From: Streptomyces hyderabadensis
GTDB taxonomy: Bacteria > Actinomycetota > Actinomycetes > Streptomycetales > Streptomycetaceae
Reading direction: 5' to 3'
DNA length: 64,000 nt
Assembly (NCBI RefSeq): GCF_020404845.1
Contig: NZ_JAIOJZ010000010.1
Span: forward strand, 104,548 to 168,547
The first letter of the stretch is position 1. Every line of letters starts with the position of its first letter. The translations under genes were made by a program, and so were the position numbers. Below the pieces are notes generated by a model. The model worked only from the letters and a program-made list of their open reading frames with translations. It was not told where the DNA came from and made no database searches. Below, piece by piece: positions 10,013 through 17,250 of this stretch.

Positions 10013-10616
10013 CGTCTCCGCCGCCCCGCCCCACGTCCCCTGTCGGCCGGGGCCACCCGCCTGTGCGCAACGGGCCGGGGCCCCGTCCCGCGCCCCTCAG
10101 GGCGGCCCCACCCTGGGAAACGGCCCACCTGCGCCGCCACGCCCGTCTGGCGCCCACGGGGCTCCGGCCCGGCCCACTGCCCGCACGCCTCGGCCAGCCC
10201 CGCCGCCGCACACGCGCAGGCGCGCTACGCGCCAACGGCCCGCGTGCTGCCGGGCGCCACACCCCCTCGCCGCTCCACCGCGACGAACCCCGCCCAGGGC
10301 TCGCACCGCCGGCGCCACCACGCCCCGGCGCCCACGGGATTCACTCCGCCCCACGGCAGACGGTCGTCGGCCAGGCCCCGCATACGGAGGGGCGCCACAC
10401 CCCCTCGCCACCCCCACCGCAACGAAACCCGCACCGCCTGCGCCACCACGCCCCGGCACCCACAGGCGCCAGGCCAGCCGTGGCAGGCGGCCGGCGGCGA
10501 AGTCCCGCTTGCGCGGGTGCGAGTGCGGGTGGGCGACGTGCCGACGGGACGGGGGCAGGGAGCAGGCGCCCCGCGCGAGGGCGCCGCGGCCCGCCGGTGC
10601 GCGGGCCGGGTGGCCG
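10013..10616. other. Long non-coding region with degenerate direct repeats
   Basis: No frame looks like a real gene in about 600 bp between a plus-strand and a minus-strand gene. It is exceptionally C-rich and carries repeated blocks (10254-10339 and 10392-10465, plus a partial copy around 10131-10161 centred on CGCCACGCCC...GGCGCCCACGGG). It may act as a convergent-transcription terminator region or contain a scattered Streptomyces intergenic repeat. Confidence 0.5.
10254..10465. repeat. Imperfect direct repeat, about 75-85 bp, two copies
   Basis: Both copies begin GCGCCACACCCCCTCGCC (10254 and 10392) and share GCGCCACCACGCCCCGG further on. Copy one is about 11 bp longer in the middle. The offset between copies is 138 bp. 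Confidence 0.6.
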
Positions 10617-11198
10617 TCAGTCGCCGCGTACGCGGGCGTGGAGGTGCATGTCGTGCCAGCCGTCCTGGTGGAGCACGGCGCGGCGCTTGGTGCCCTCCAG
10701 GGCGAAGCCGGTCTTCTGGGCGACCCGGCACGAGGCCTCGTTGGCCACCGCGTGCAGGAGCTCCAGGCGCTGGAAGCCGATCTCGTCCAGGGCCCAGTGC
10801 GCGAGGGTCCGCGTGGCCCGCGCGGCCACACCCCGGCCGCGGGCGCCCGCGGCCGTCCAGTAGGCGACCTCGGCCACCCCGTCACCGAGCACCCACTCAC
10901 GCAGCGCGACCCGGCCGAGCAGTCGGTCGTCCGCCGCGTCCGCGACCGCCCACTGCACACCGCGCTCCTGCTCCCAGGCGCGCTGCCACTCGGTGATCCA
11001 GCCCCGCACCTCCTCCTCGGAGTCGGCGGCGCGGACGTGCCACTGGTGCATCACGGGGTCCTGGAAGACGGCGTGCACGGCCGGTGCGTCCTCGGGGCGC
11101 CAGGGCCGCAGCACCAGCCCGTCGCCGGTGGGGAGCACGGGTTGCGGGGTCCGGGAGAGGGTGCCGGCGGCGAGGACCGGGCGGGTGAGGTAGGGCAT
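10617..11198 (-). CDS. GNAT N-acetyltransferase (RimJ/RimL-like)
   Basis: The 193-residue protein has the GNAT acetyl-CoA loop GARGRGVAARA, a preceding VAEVAYWTAA strand and the C-terminal EASCRVAQKTGFALEG, which is typical of RimJ/RimL enzymes. The ATG at 11198 is favoured because AGGA sits 8 nt upstream; the alternative ATG at 11207 abuts that site. The substrate (a protein N-terminus or small amine) is unknown. It is divergent from the pseudouridine synthase. Confidence 0.85.
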   Translation of the reverse strand: MPYLTRPVLAAGTLSRTPQPVLPTGDGLVLRPWRPEDAPAVHAVFQDPVMHQWHVRAADSEEEVRGWITEWQRAWEQERGVQWAVADAADDRLLGRVALREWVLGDGVAEVAYWTAAGARGRGVAARATRTLAHWALDEIGFQRLELLHAVANEASCRVAQKTGFALEGTKRRAVLHQDGWHDMHLHARVRGD

Positions 11199-11305
11199 GG
11201 GCGGCATCCTGCCAAGGCGGCCGTGCGGCGGCCCAGCGGTTTTCCGGGGCGGCCCGCCCGACTCGGCCCGGCGCCGCGGGTGACCGCCTCGTACGCTGGC
11301 AGGTG

Positions 11306-12256
11306 ATGAGACGCCGTACCCCTCCCCCGCCCTCGCCCCTGCCGCAGCGCGACGGCATCGACGCGGTGCGGGTCCGGCTGCCCGCGGACGGGCCGTGGGC
11401 CACGGTGCGGGAGCACCTCGCGGAGCGGCTGTCGGGCGCGGGCCCCGGGGTGGTCGACGGCATGTTCGACGCCGGGCTGTTCGTGGGCGCGGACGGGCGC
11501 CCCGTGGCGGGCGACGCGCCGTACCGGGCGGGCATGTTCGTGTGGTTCCACCGCGAGCTGCCCGCGGAGGTGCCGGTGCCCTTCCCGCTGGAGGTCGTGT
11601 ACCGCGACGAGCACATCGTCGTCGTGGACAAGCCGCACTTCCTGGCCACCACCCCGCGCGGCGCCCACGTCACGCAGACCGCGCTGGCCCGGCTGCGCCG
11701 GGAGCTGGGCATCCCGGAGCTGGGCGCCGCGCACCGCCTGGACCGGCTCACGGCGGGGCTGGTCCTGTTCACCGTCCGCCCGCAGGAACGCGGCGCGTAC
11801 CAGGGCCTGTTCGCCGCCCGCCGGGTGCGCAAGGAGTACGAGGCCGTCGCCCCGTACGACGCGGAGCTGGCCCTGCCCCGGACGGTGCGCAGCCGGATCC
11901 TCAAGGAGCGCGGGGTGCTCGCCGCCCGCGAGGTGGACGGCGAGCCCAACGCCGTGACCCGCATCGAGCTGCTCGCCCACCGGCCGGACCGCGGGCTCGG
12001 CCATTACCGGCTGGTGCCCGGCACCGGCCAGACGCACCAGCTGCGCGTGCACATGAACGCGCTCGGCGTGCCGATCCTCGGCGACCCCCTCTACCCCGAC
12101 GTGGCCGCCCCCGGGCCGGCCGGTGACTTCCGGCGCCCGCTGCAACTGCTCGCGCGGGAGCTGGCGTTCACCGATCCGGTCACGGGGCGCGCGCACCGCT
12201 TCCGCAGCGGCCGGTCCCTGGGCGCCTGGACGGCGTACGAGGACTGGGCGGCGTAG
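11306..12256 (+). CDS. RluA-family RNA pseudouridine synthase
   Basis: The 316-residue protein has the family catalytic motif AHRLDRLTAGL, in which Asp is the nucleophile, the DEHIVVVDKPHFLATTP strand, and a C-terminal GQTHQLRVHM and GDPLYP. It would isomerise uridine in rRNA or tRNA; the site cannot be predicted. The ATG at 11306 (GTG at 11303 also possible) has TACGCT at 11292-11297 and no separate ribosome site, suggesting a leaderless message. It converges on the P450 gene with a 28-bp gap. Confidence 0.9.
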   Translation: MRRRTPPPPSPLPQRDGIDAVRVRLPADGPWATVREHLAERLSGAGPGVVDGMFDAGLFVGADGRPVAGDAPYRAGMFVWFHRELPAEVPVPFPLEVVYRDEHIVVVDKPHFLATTPRGAHVTQTALARLRRELGIPELGAAHRLDRLTAGLVLFTVRPQERGAYQGLFAARRVRKEYEAVAPYDAELALPRTVRSRILKERGVLAAREVDGEPNAVTRIELLAHRPDRGLGHYRLVPGTGQTHQLRVHMNALGVPILGDPLYPDVAAPGPAGDFRRPLQLLARELAFTDPVTGRAHRFRSGRSLGAWTAYEDWAA

Positions 12257-12284
12257 GCGGGACCGGCCGGGCGCGACCGGCCCG

Positions 12285-13775
12285 TCAGTAGCCGCGCCAC
12301 CAGAGCAGGAAGCGCTGCCAGGCACCGCGGGGACGCTCCGGGGCCGGCGGCTGCGGGGGCGCGGCGGCCGGCCCCGGCGCGGGCCGCGGCGGCTGGGAGG
12401 GCAGCGGGGGCTGCGTGCGTTCCTCCTGCTTGGGGATGCCGACGTGCCAGGGTGCGTGCCGTTCCGGGACCGGGGTGTGGCTCGGCTGCTGCATGACGTC
12501 CTGCTGTGCCCTGGGCTCGAACCGGACCGGCAGTTCCACCAGGTGCCGCGAGGCGATCGACGACCGCCAGCGCAGGTCGTCCTCGTCGCAGTCGAGCTGG
12601 AGGTCGGGCAGCCGCATCAGCAGCGCGTCGATGCCGGCGTCGGCGATGGCCCGCCCGATGTCCTGCCCGGGGCATTCGTGCGGGCCGCCGCCGAAGGCGA
12701 GGTGGGCGCGGTTGCCCATCATGCTGGCGTCCAGGTCGGGCCGGATGCGCGGGTCGATGTTGCCCGGCGCGATGCCGAACAGCAGGCCGTCACCGGCGCG
12801 GATGCGCTGGCCGCCGAGTTCCGTCTCCTGCTTGGCGAAGTAGGCGAAGACGGTGCTGAACGGCGGCTCGTCCCACAGGGACTGCTCGACCGCCTGGGGC
12901 ACCGTCATCTGGCCGCCGCTGAGCTGGGCGCGGAAGCCCGGGTCGGTGAGCACCACGCGCAGCACGTTGGCGATCAGGTTGACGGTCGCCTCGTAGGCGG
13001 CCAGCAGGACCACCCGCAGGTGCTCGCGGACCTCGTCCTCGGTGAGCCCGGCCGGGTGGGTGACGAGACGGCCGGCGATGTCGTCGGCCGGGGCGGCCCG
13101 GCGGGCGGCGGTCAGCCGTCCCAGGGCCTCCATGACGTAGGCGTGGCTGGCGATCGCCGTCTCGGTGCCCTTGAGGGTGTCGCGGGCCGCCTCCACCAGC
13201 CGGTCGTTGTACTCCTCGGGCATGCCGAGCAGGTGGCACATCACGCCCATCGGCAGGTGCTCGGCGAACTGGCTCACCAGGTCGGCGCGGCCCTGCTCGC
13301 AGAAGCGGTTGACGATGCGCTGGGTGTAGCGCTTGATGTGCCGGCGCAGCTCCCGGTAGTCGAGGTCGGACATGGCGCTGGTGACCGCGCCGCGCAGCCG
13401 CTTGTGTTCGTCGCCCTCGGCGTGCGAGCAGATGGGCTGCCAGGCGATGTGCGGCATCAGGGGGTGGTCGGGTTTGACCATGCCCTCGTTGAGCGGGGTC
13501 CAGATCCGGCTGTCGCGGCAGAACTGGGAGGGGGTGCTCACCATGTGCAGGTTCTCGGCGTGTCCGAGGACCACCCACACGGGTACGTCGTCGTGGAGCA
13601 GCGCGGGCGCCACCGGCCCGTGCCGCTCGCGCAGCTGCTCGTACAGCTCCTCCAGGTCGTCCGCCTCGTGCAGCCGGTGCAGTCCGCCCGGCCCGAGGCC
13701 GTGCGCGGGGCAGCCGGGCGGTGGTTCGAGCAGGGGTTCGCCCGTCTTGGTCGGGGAGTGGCTTTCAGGCGTCAC
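12285..13775 (-). CDS. rarE: Cytochrome P450 of a conservon (RarE/CvnE; CYP157-like, no ExxR)
   Basis: The 496-residue protein has the haem ligand loop FGGGPHECPG (Cys about 368). In the K-helix, where nearly all P450s have ExxR, it reads EQSLW (bases 12873-12887). This is the signature reported for the CYP157 family. The I-helix reads AAYEATVN. The C-terminal ~75 residues are a Pro-rich tail ending in Trp-rich RFLLWWRGY, possibly membrane-touching. GTG at 13775 is chosen because GGAG precedes it by about 7 nt; GTG at 13808 is possible. It is the last gene of the rarABCDE-type operon. Its substrate is unknown and catalytic competence is uncertain. Confidence 0.9.
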   Translation of the reverse strand: MTPESHSPTKTGEPLLEPPPGCPAHGLGPGGLHRLHEADDLEELYEQLRERHGPVAPALLHDDVPVWVVLGHAENLHMVSTPSQFCRDSRIWTPLNEGMVKPDHPLMPHIAWQPICSHAEGDEHKRLRGAVTSAMSDLDYRELRRHIKRYTQRIVNRFCEQGRADLVSQFAEHLPMGVMCHLLGMPEEYNDRLVEAARDTLKGTETAIASHAYVMEALGRLTAARRAAPADDIAGRLVTHPAGLTEDEVREHLRVVLLAAYEATVNLIANVLRVVLTDPGFRAQLSGGQMTVPQAVEQSLWDEPPFSTVFAYFAKQETELGGQRIRAGDGLLFGIAPGNIDPRIRPDLDASMMGNRAHLAFGGGPHECPGQDIGRAIADAGIDALLMRLPDLQLDCDEDDLRWRSSIASRHLVELPVRFEPRAQQDVMQQPSHTPVPERHAPWHVGIPKQEERTQPPLPSQPPRPAPGPAAAPPQPPAPERPRGAWQRFLLWWRGY

Positions 13776-13836
13776 AGTCTCGCTCCGCAGAACAGGGGGT
13801 TGGGTCACGTCAAGGGGGTGCCGGTGGGCGCGCGGG

Positions 13837-14457
13837 TCAGGTGAGCGCGCCCTTCAGCGCGAGGGAGTGCAGGAAGCGCATCAGGGTCATCAGGACGTCC
13901 CGGCTGGAGGCCCGGCGCCGCACGTCGCAGTCGAGGATGGGGATCTCCTCGGGCAGGTCGAGCGCGGTGCGCAGCTCGGCCATGGGGTAACGGGGCGCGT
14001 CGGGGAAGGTGTTGACGGCGACGACGAAGGGCACCCCGCGCTCCTCCAGGCGCCCCATGACGTCGAAGCTGACCTCCAGGCGGCGGGTGTCGACCAGGAC
14101 GACCGCGCCGAGGGCGCCCTCGAACAGGCCGTTCCACAGGAACCAGAAGCGCTCCTGGCCGGGCGTGCCGAAGAGGTACAGCACCAGTTCGTCGGTGATG
14201 CTGATGCGGCCGAAGTCCATCGCGACGGTGGTGGCCGTCTTGGAGGCGGAGCCGTAGTTGTCGTCGATGCCGATGCCGGCCTGGGTCATGGTCTCCTCGG
14301 TGGTCAGCGGTCTGATCTCGCTGACCGAGCCGACCATGGTGGTCTTGCCGACCCCGAAGCCGCCCACGATGACGATTTTCACGGCGGCCTCGGCCGTGTG
14401 CGGCAGCCGGTCCTCGGTGCGCGGGCCCGGGATCGTGTCAGAGCTTTTGAAGTCCAT
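13837..14457 (-). CDS. rarD: Conservon small GTPase (RarD/CvnD)
   Basis: The 206-residue protein is a bacterial Ras-like GTPase of the MglA/CvnD type. It has the P-loop GGFGVGKTT (32-40), a switch II region FGTPGQERF where eukaryotic Ras has DTAGQ, and VNTFPD near the base-recognition site. In conservons it is thought to form a membrane-associated complex with CvnA, B and C and act like a G-protein switch in development. It overlaps rarC by 20 bp, indicating coupled translation. Confidence 0.93.
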   Translation of the reverse strand: MDFKSSDTIPGPRTEDRLPHTAEAAVKIVIVGGFGVGKTTMVGSVSEIRPLTTEETMTQAGIGIDDNYGSASKTATTVAMDFGRISITDELVLYLFGTPGQERFWFLWNGLFEGALGAVVLVDTRRLEVSFDVMGRLEERGVPFVVAVNTFPDAPRYPMAELRTALDLPEEIPILDCDVRRRASSRDVLMTLMRFLHSLALKGALT

Positions 14458-14872
14458 GCATCACCGCTTCGAGGAGGTTTCGGTCGGCGACCTTCTGGCG
14501 GACGATCGGGGCGCGGGCCTGCACCAGTTCCGCCGCCAGCAGGTCGGTGAGCAGCACGGTCACCACACTGAACGGCAGGCTCAGATAGGCCGACAGCTCG
14601 GCCACGGACAGGGGTGCGGCGCACAGCCGCAGCAGGGCGGCCTGCTCCGGGGTGGCGGACACCGGAGGGTCGGCGCGGGCCACGATCAGGGTGACGAGGT
14701 CGATGTCGGCGCGTTCGCCGCCTCCCTCGCCGCCGATGACGAAGAGCCGCTCGGGGTTGCGGACCTCGCCCTCCTTGGCGGGCGCGCCGTCGGGGGTGGG
14801 CGCGTCGTCGGGGGCGGGCGCGGCGGGCCTGCCGGGCCCGGGGGATCGCCTCTGGCGCCTGGGAGGAGTCAT
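14438..14872 (-). CDS. rarC: Conservon DUF742 protein (RarC/CvnC)
   Basis: The 144-residue protein has a disordered Pro/Ala-rich N-terminus and a DUF742 winged-helix-like domain. That domain carries PEQAALLRLCAAPLSVAELSAYL and LPFSVVTVLLTDL, typical of this family. Its ATG overlaps the rarB stop as ATGA, so translation is coupled. In conservons it is the third component between the roadblock protein and the GTPase. Confidence 0.92.
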   Translation of the reverse strand: MTPPRRQRRSPGPGRPAAPAPDDAPTPDGAPAKEGEVRNPERLFVIGGEGGGERADIDLVTLIVARADPPVSATPEQAALLRLCAAPLSVAELSAYLSLPFSVVTVLLTDLLAAELVQARAPIVRQKVADRNLLEAVMHGLQKL

Positions 14873-15276
14873 ACGGTCTGCCCGTTGCGCCGTGCGGGAC
14901 TGGTCAGATGGGGGCCGATCCGGGCGACCAGGTCGGCCATGCTCAGGCCCATCCGGCCGGGTTCGCAGCGGACGTCGGAGAGCACGGCGAGATAGGCGTT
15001 GGGACCGGCGGCCATCAGGTAGAAGTAGCCGCCGTTCATCTCGATGAGCACCATCTTCATGTCGCCGTCGCTGGTGGGGATCTCCTGGCTGACGGCGCTC
15101 GCCAGGCTCTGCAGGCCCGCGCAGGCGGCGGCGACCCGGTCGGCGGCGTCCGGGTCCCCGGAGTAGCGGGCGATGCGCAGGCCGTCGGCGGAGAGCACCA
15201 CGATCATCTCGATGCCCGGGACGCCGTCGTAGAGGTCCCGGAGCATCCAGTCGAACTTGCCTTGCTGCTCGATCAC
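14869..15276 (-). CDS. rarB: Roadblock/LC7 protein (RarB/CvnB)
   Basis: The 135-residue protein begins at GTG 15276, which overlaps the rarA stop as GTGA. It is a roadblock/LC7 domain with VVLSADGLRIARYSG, LQSLASAVSQEI and the glycine-rich MNGGYFYLMAAG strand. By family knowledge it is the MglB-like regulator, possibly GTPase-activating, of the CvnD partner encoded two genes downstream. Confidence 0.92.
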   Translation of the reverse strand: MIEQQGKFDWMLRDLYDGVPGIEMIVVLSADGLRIARYSGDPDAADRVAAACAGLQSLASAVSQEIPTSDGDMKMVLIEMNGGYFYLMAAGPNAYLAVLSDVRCEPGRMGLSMADLVARIGPHLTSPARRNGQTV

Positions 15277-16892
15277 TTGAGGTTCCCCTCGTCGTCTGCC
15301 GGGGCGTGGGCCGGCTCGTTGCTGCTGGACTGCTGGTGGGCGTTGCCCGGGTGCTGCTTGAGCCCCTCCCAGAAGGCGCCGATGAAGTGGCCCGGCGGGA
15401 GGCCGCCCTGGTCCTTGTCCGGGCCGGGCTCCGGCGCGGCGGGCTCCGGGATGCCGTTGCGGGCGCGCTCGGCGGCCAGGCGGGCCTCGCGTTCGGCGTC
15501 CTCCCGCTCCCACGCCGCCTGCTCGGCGAGGCGCTGGCTGAGCGGCATCTTGACCCGGCTGCGGCGCTGCGGGAGTCCGCCCGCCGTCCACTCGGTCACC
15601 TCGGGAACGTCGTCCTCCAGGGAGACCGTGGCCGGGATCCGGGGGCTGGTGGGCCGGCGCTTCTTGGGCTTGCGCTGCGGTCCGGGCAGGGCGTCGGGGC
15701 CGGGGGTGGGGATCGAGGTGGCGCCGATGCCGTGGGCGAGGCCGACGCCGGGCTCGGTGGTCATCATCTTGCTGGGCACGATGAGGATGGCGCGGACGCC
15801 GCCGTACGCGGAGGCCCGCAGCGAGACGTCCATGTCGAACTGGGTGCAAAGCCGGCCCACCACGGACAGGCCCAGGCGCGGGTGGTGGGCGAGGTCCTGC
15901 ACGTCGGTGCCGCGCTTGGCCTGCTCCAGCAGGCCCTCGATGCGGGCGCGGGACTCCTCGCTGAGGCTGACGCCGGCGTCCTCGATCTCGATGCACACAC
16001 CGCTCTGCACCTCGGTCGCGGTGACGTGCACCTTGGCGGCGGGCGGCGAGTAGCGGGTGGCGTTGTCGAGGAGTTCCGCCGCGGCGTGGATGACCGGTTC
16101 GACGGCGGTGCCCTTGATGTTGACCTTGGCGATGGAGGCCAGGTTGATCCGGCGGTACTCCAGGATCCGGGACATGGCGCCGCGCAGCACGCTGTACAGG
16201 GCGACCGGTTCGGGCCACTGGCGTCCGGGACGGCCGCCGCCGATCACGGAGATGGAGTCGGCGAGACGGCCGATCAGCGAGGTGCCGTGGTCGATGCGCA
16301 GCAGGTCGTCGAAGACCTCGGGGTTGCGCCCGTGGTCCTCCTCCATCTCGCGGAGTTCCTTCTGCTGCTGGTGGACGATCGCCTGGACCCGGCGGGCGAT
16401 GTCGACGAAGGAGCGCTCGGCGGACTCGCGCATGGCGTCCTCGTGGTCGACGATCTCGCAGACCATGCGGACCAGCTCGCGCTGGGGCTCGCCGAGTTCG
16501 GCGTAGGAGGGGTCCACCTCGCCCAGGCGGTTCATCATCTCGCGGGGTGTGGCGCCCCGGCGCATGACCCGCAGGACGTTCGGGATGACCTCGGCGCCGA
16601 GGCGGACCATCTCCTCGTGGTGGCTCGCGGCCCGCTGTTCCAGATACGCGGTGTGACGGGCGTGCTCGGCGCGCACGGCCCGCAGCGCGCGGCCGCGGCG
16701 CACCGCTTCGGCGCCCGCGGCGATCACCAGGACGGTGGCGACGGCACCGCACAGGCCGACGGCGAGCCGGGCCGGTTCCGTCACGAGGGCGACGGCGGCC
16801 CCGGTGGCCGCGGCCATCAGTATGGCCGGCAGCAGCAGTGTGCGCGCGTAGGGAAGTTCGCGGCGACCTGGAGGGGAATCAACACTCACCAT
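15273..16892 (-). CDS. rarA: Conservon sensor-kinase-like membrane protein (RarA/CvnA)
   Basis: The 539-residue protein has two N-terminal membrane helices (about 17-36 and 43-62), a coiled region, a degenerate dimerisation segment (RIDHGTSLIGRL) and an HATPase_c domain (AAELLDNATRYSPP as N-box). A long disordered Pro/Arg-rich C-terminus follows. The short extracytoplasmic loop means there is no large sensor domain. It is first of the operon rarA-B-C-D-E. In S. griseus and S. coelicolor such operons influence aerial mycelium formation. The ATG is preceded by AGAGGG. Confidence 0.92.
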   Translation of the reverse strand: MVSVDSPPGRRELPYARTLLLPAILMAAATGAAVALVTEPARLAVGLCGAVATVLVIAAGAEAVRRGRALRAVRAEHARHTAYLEQRAASHHEEMVRLGAEVIPNVLRVMRRGATPREMMNRLGEVDPSYAELGEPQRELVRMVCEIVDHEDAMRESAERSFVDIARRVQAIVHQQQKELREMEEDHGRNPEVFDDLLRIDHGTSLIGRLADSISVIGGGRPGRQWPEPVALYSVLRGAMSRILEYRRINLASIAKVNIKGTAVEPVIHAAAELLDNATRYSPPAAKVHVTATEVQSGVCIEIEDAGVSLSEESRARIEGLLEQAKRGTDVQDLAHHPRLGLSVVGRLCTQFDMDVSLRASAYGGVRAILIVPSKMMTTEPGVGLAHGIGATSIPTPGPDALPGPQRKPKKRRPTSPRIPATVSLEDDVPEVTEWTAGGLPQRRSRVKMPLSQRLAEQAAWEREDAEREARLAAERARNGIPEPAAPEPGPDKDQGGLPPGHFIGAFWEGLKQHPGNAHQQSSSNEPAHAPADDEGNLK

Positions 16893-17209
16893 GTAGGCCC
16901 TCTGAAACGAATCGGCGGGGATGGGGAAGCTTGCGGCGGGGTAGTACTGGGAGTTGTCGGGATCTTCGCCGCATTGGGAACAAGCGCGCGAATACCCCTC
17001 AACTCGGTGCGCTGCGGGCGAGCTTAGTCCGGGGGGATCATCGCCGTGTCATATTCGGCAAGCACCTGAAACGGGCCCGGGGACTGGAGTATGGTCGGGC
17101 CCATTTGCACGCCGGGGAGTCATTCGAACACGTGGGGTAATGCCCGAAGGGTGCTCGAAAATCACTCACCGTGATGAGGGAAAGCGGCGCCGGGGCCGCG
17201 GAACGCACG
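16893..17209. other. Intergenic promoter region of the conservon
   Basis: About 320 bp upstream of rarA hold no convincing gene. The sequence is less GC-biased than its surroundings, as expected for a regulatory region, but I cannot pick out a reliable -10/-35 pair or operator. Confidence 0.4.
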
Positions 17210-17238
17210 AAGGCCCGGCGGGATTCCCGCCGGGCCTT
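17210..17238 (-). terminator. Hairpin terminator of the HelY helicase gene
   Basis: AAGGCCCGGCGGG (17210-17222) and CCCGCCGGGCCTT (17226-17238) form a perfect 13-bp stem with a 3-nt loop. It lies 12 bp beyond the helicase stop codon. Confidence 0.8.
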
Positions 17239-17250
17239 GCCGGAGTGGGG

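Noticed and set aside
9170..13775. A secondary-metabolite cluster linking the siderophore protein and the P450
   Set aside because: There are no synthases, tailoring enzymes or transporters between them. Each is explained by its own conserved context.
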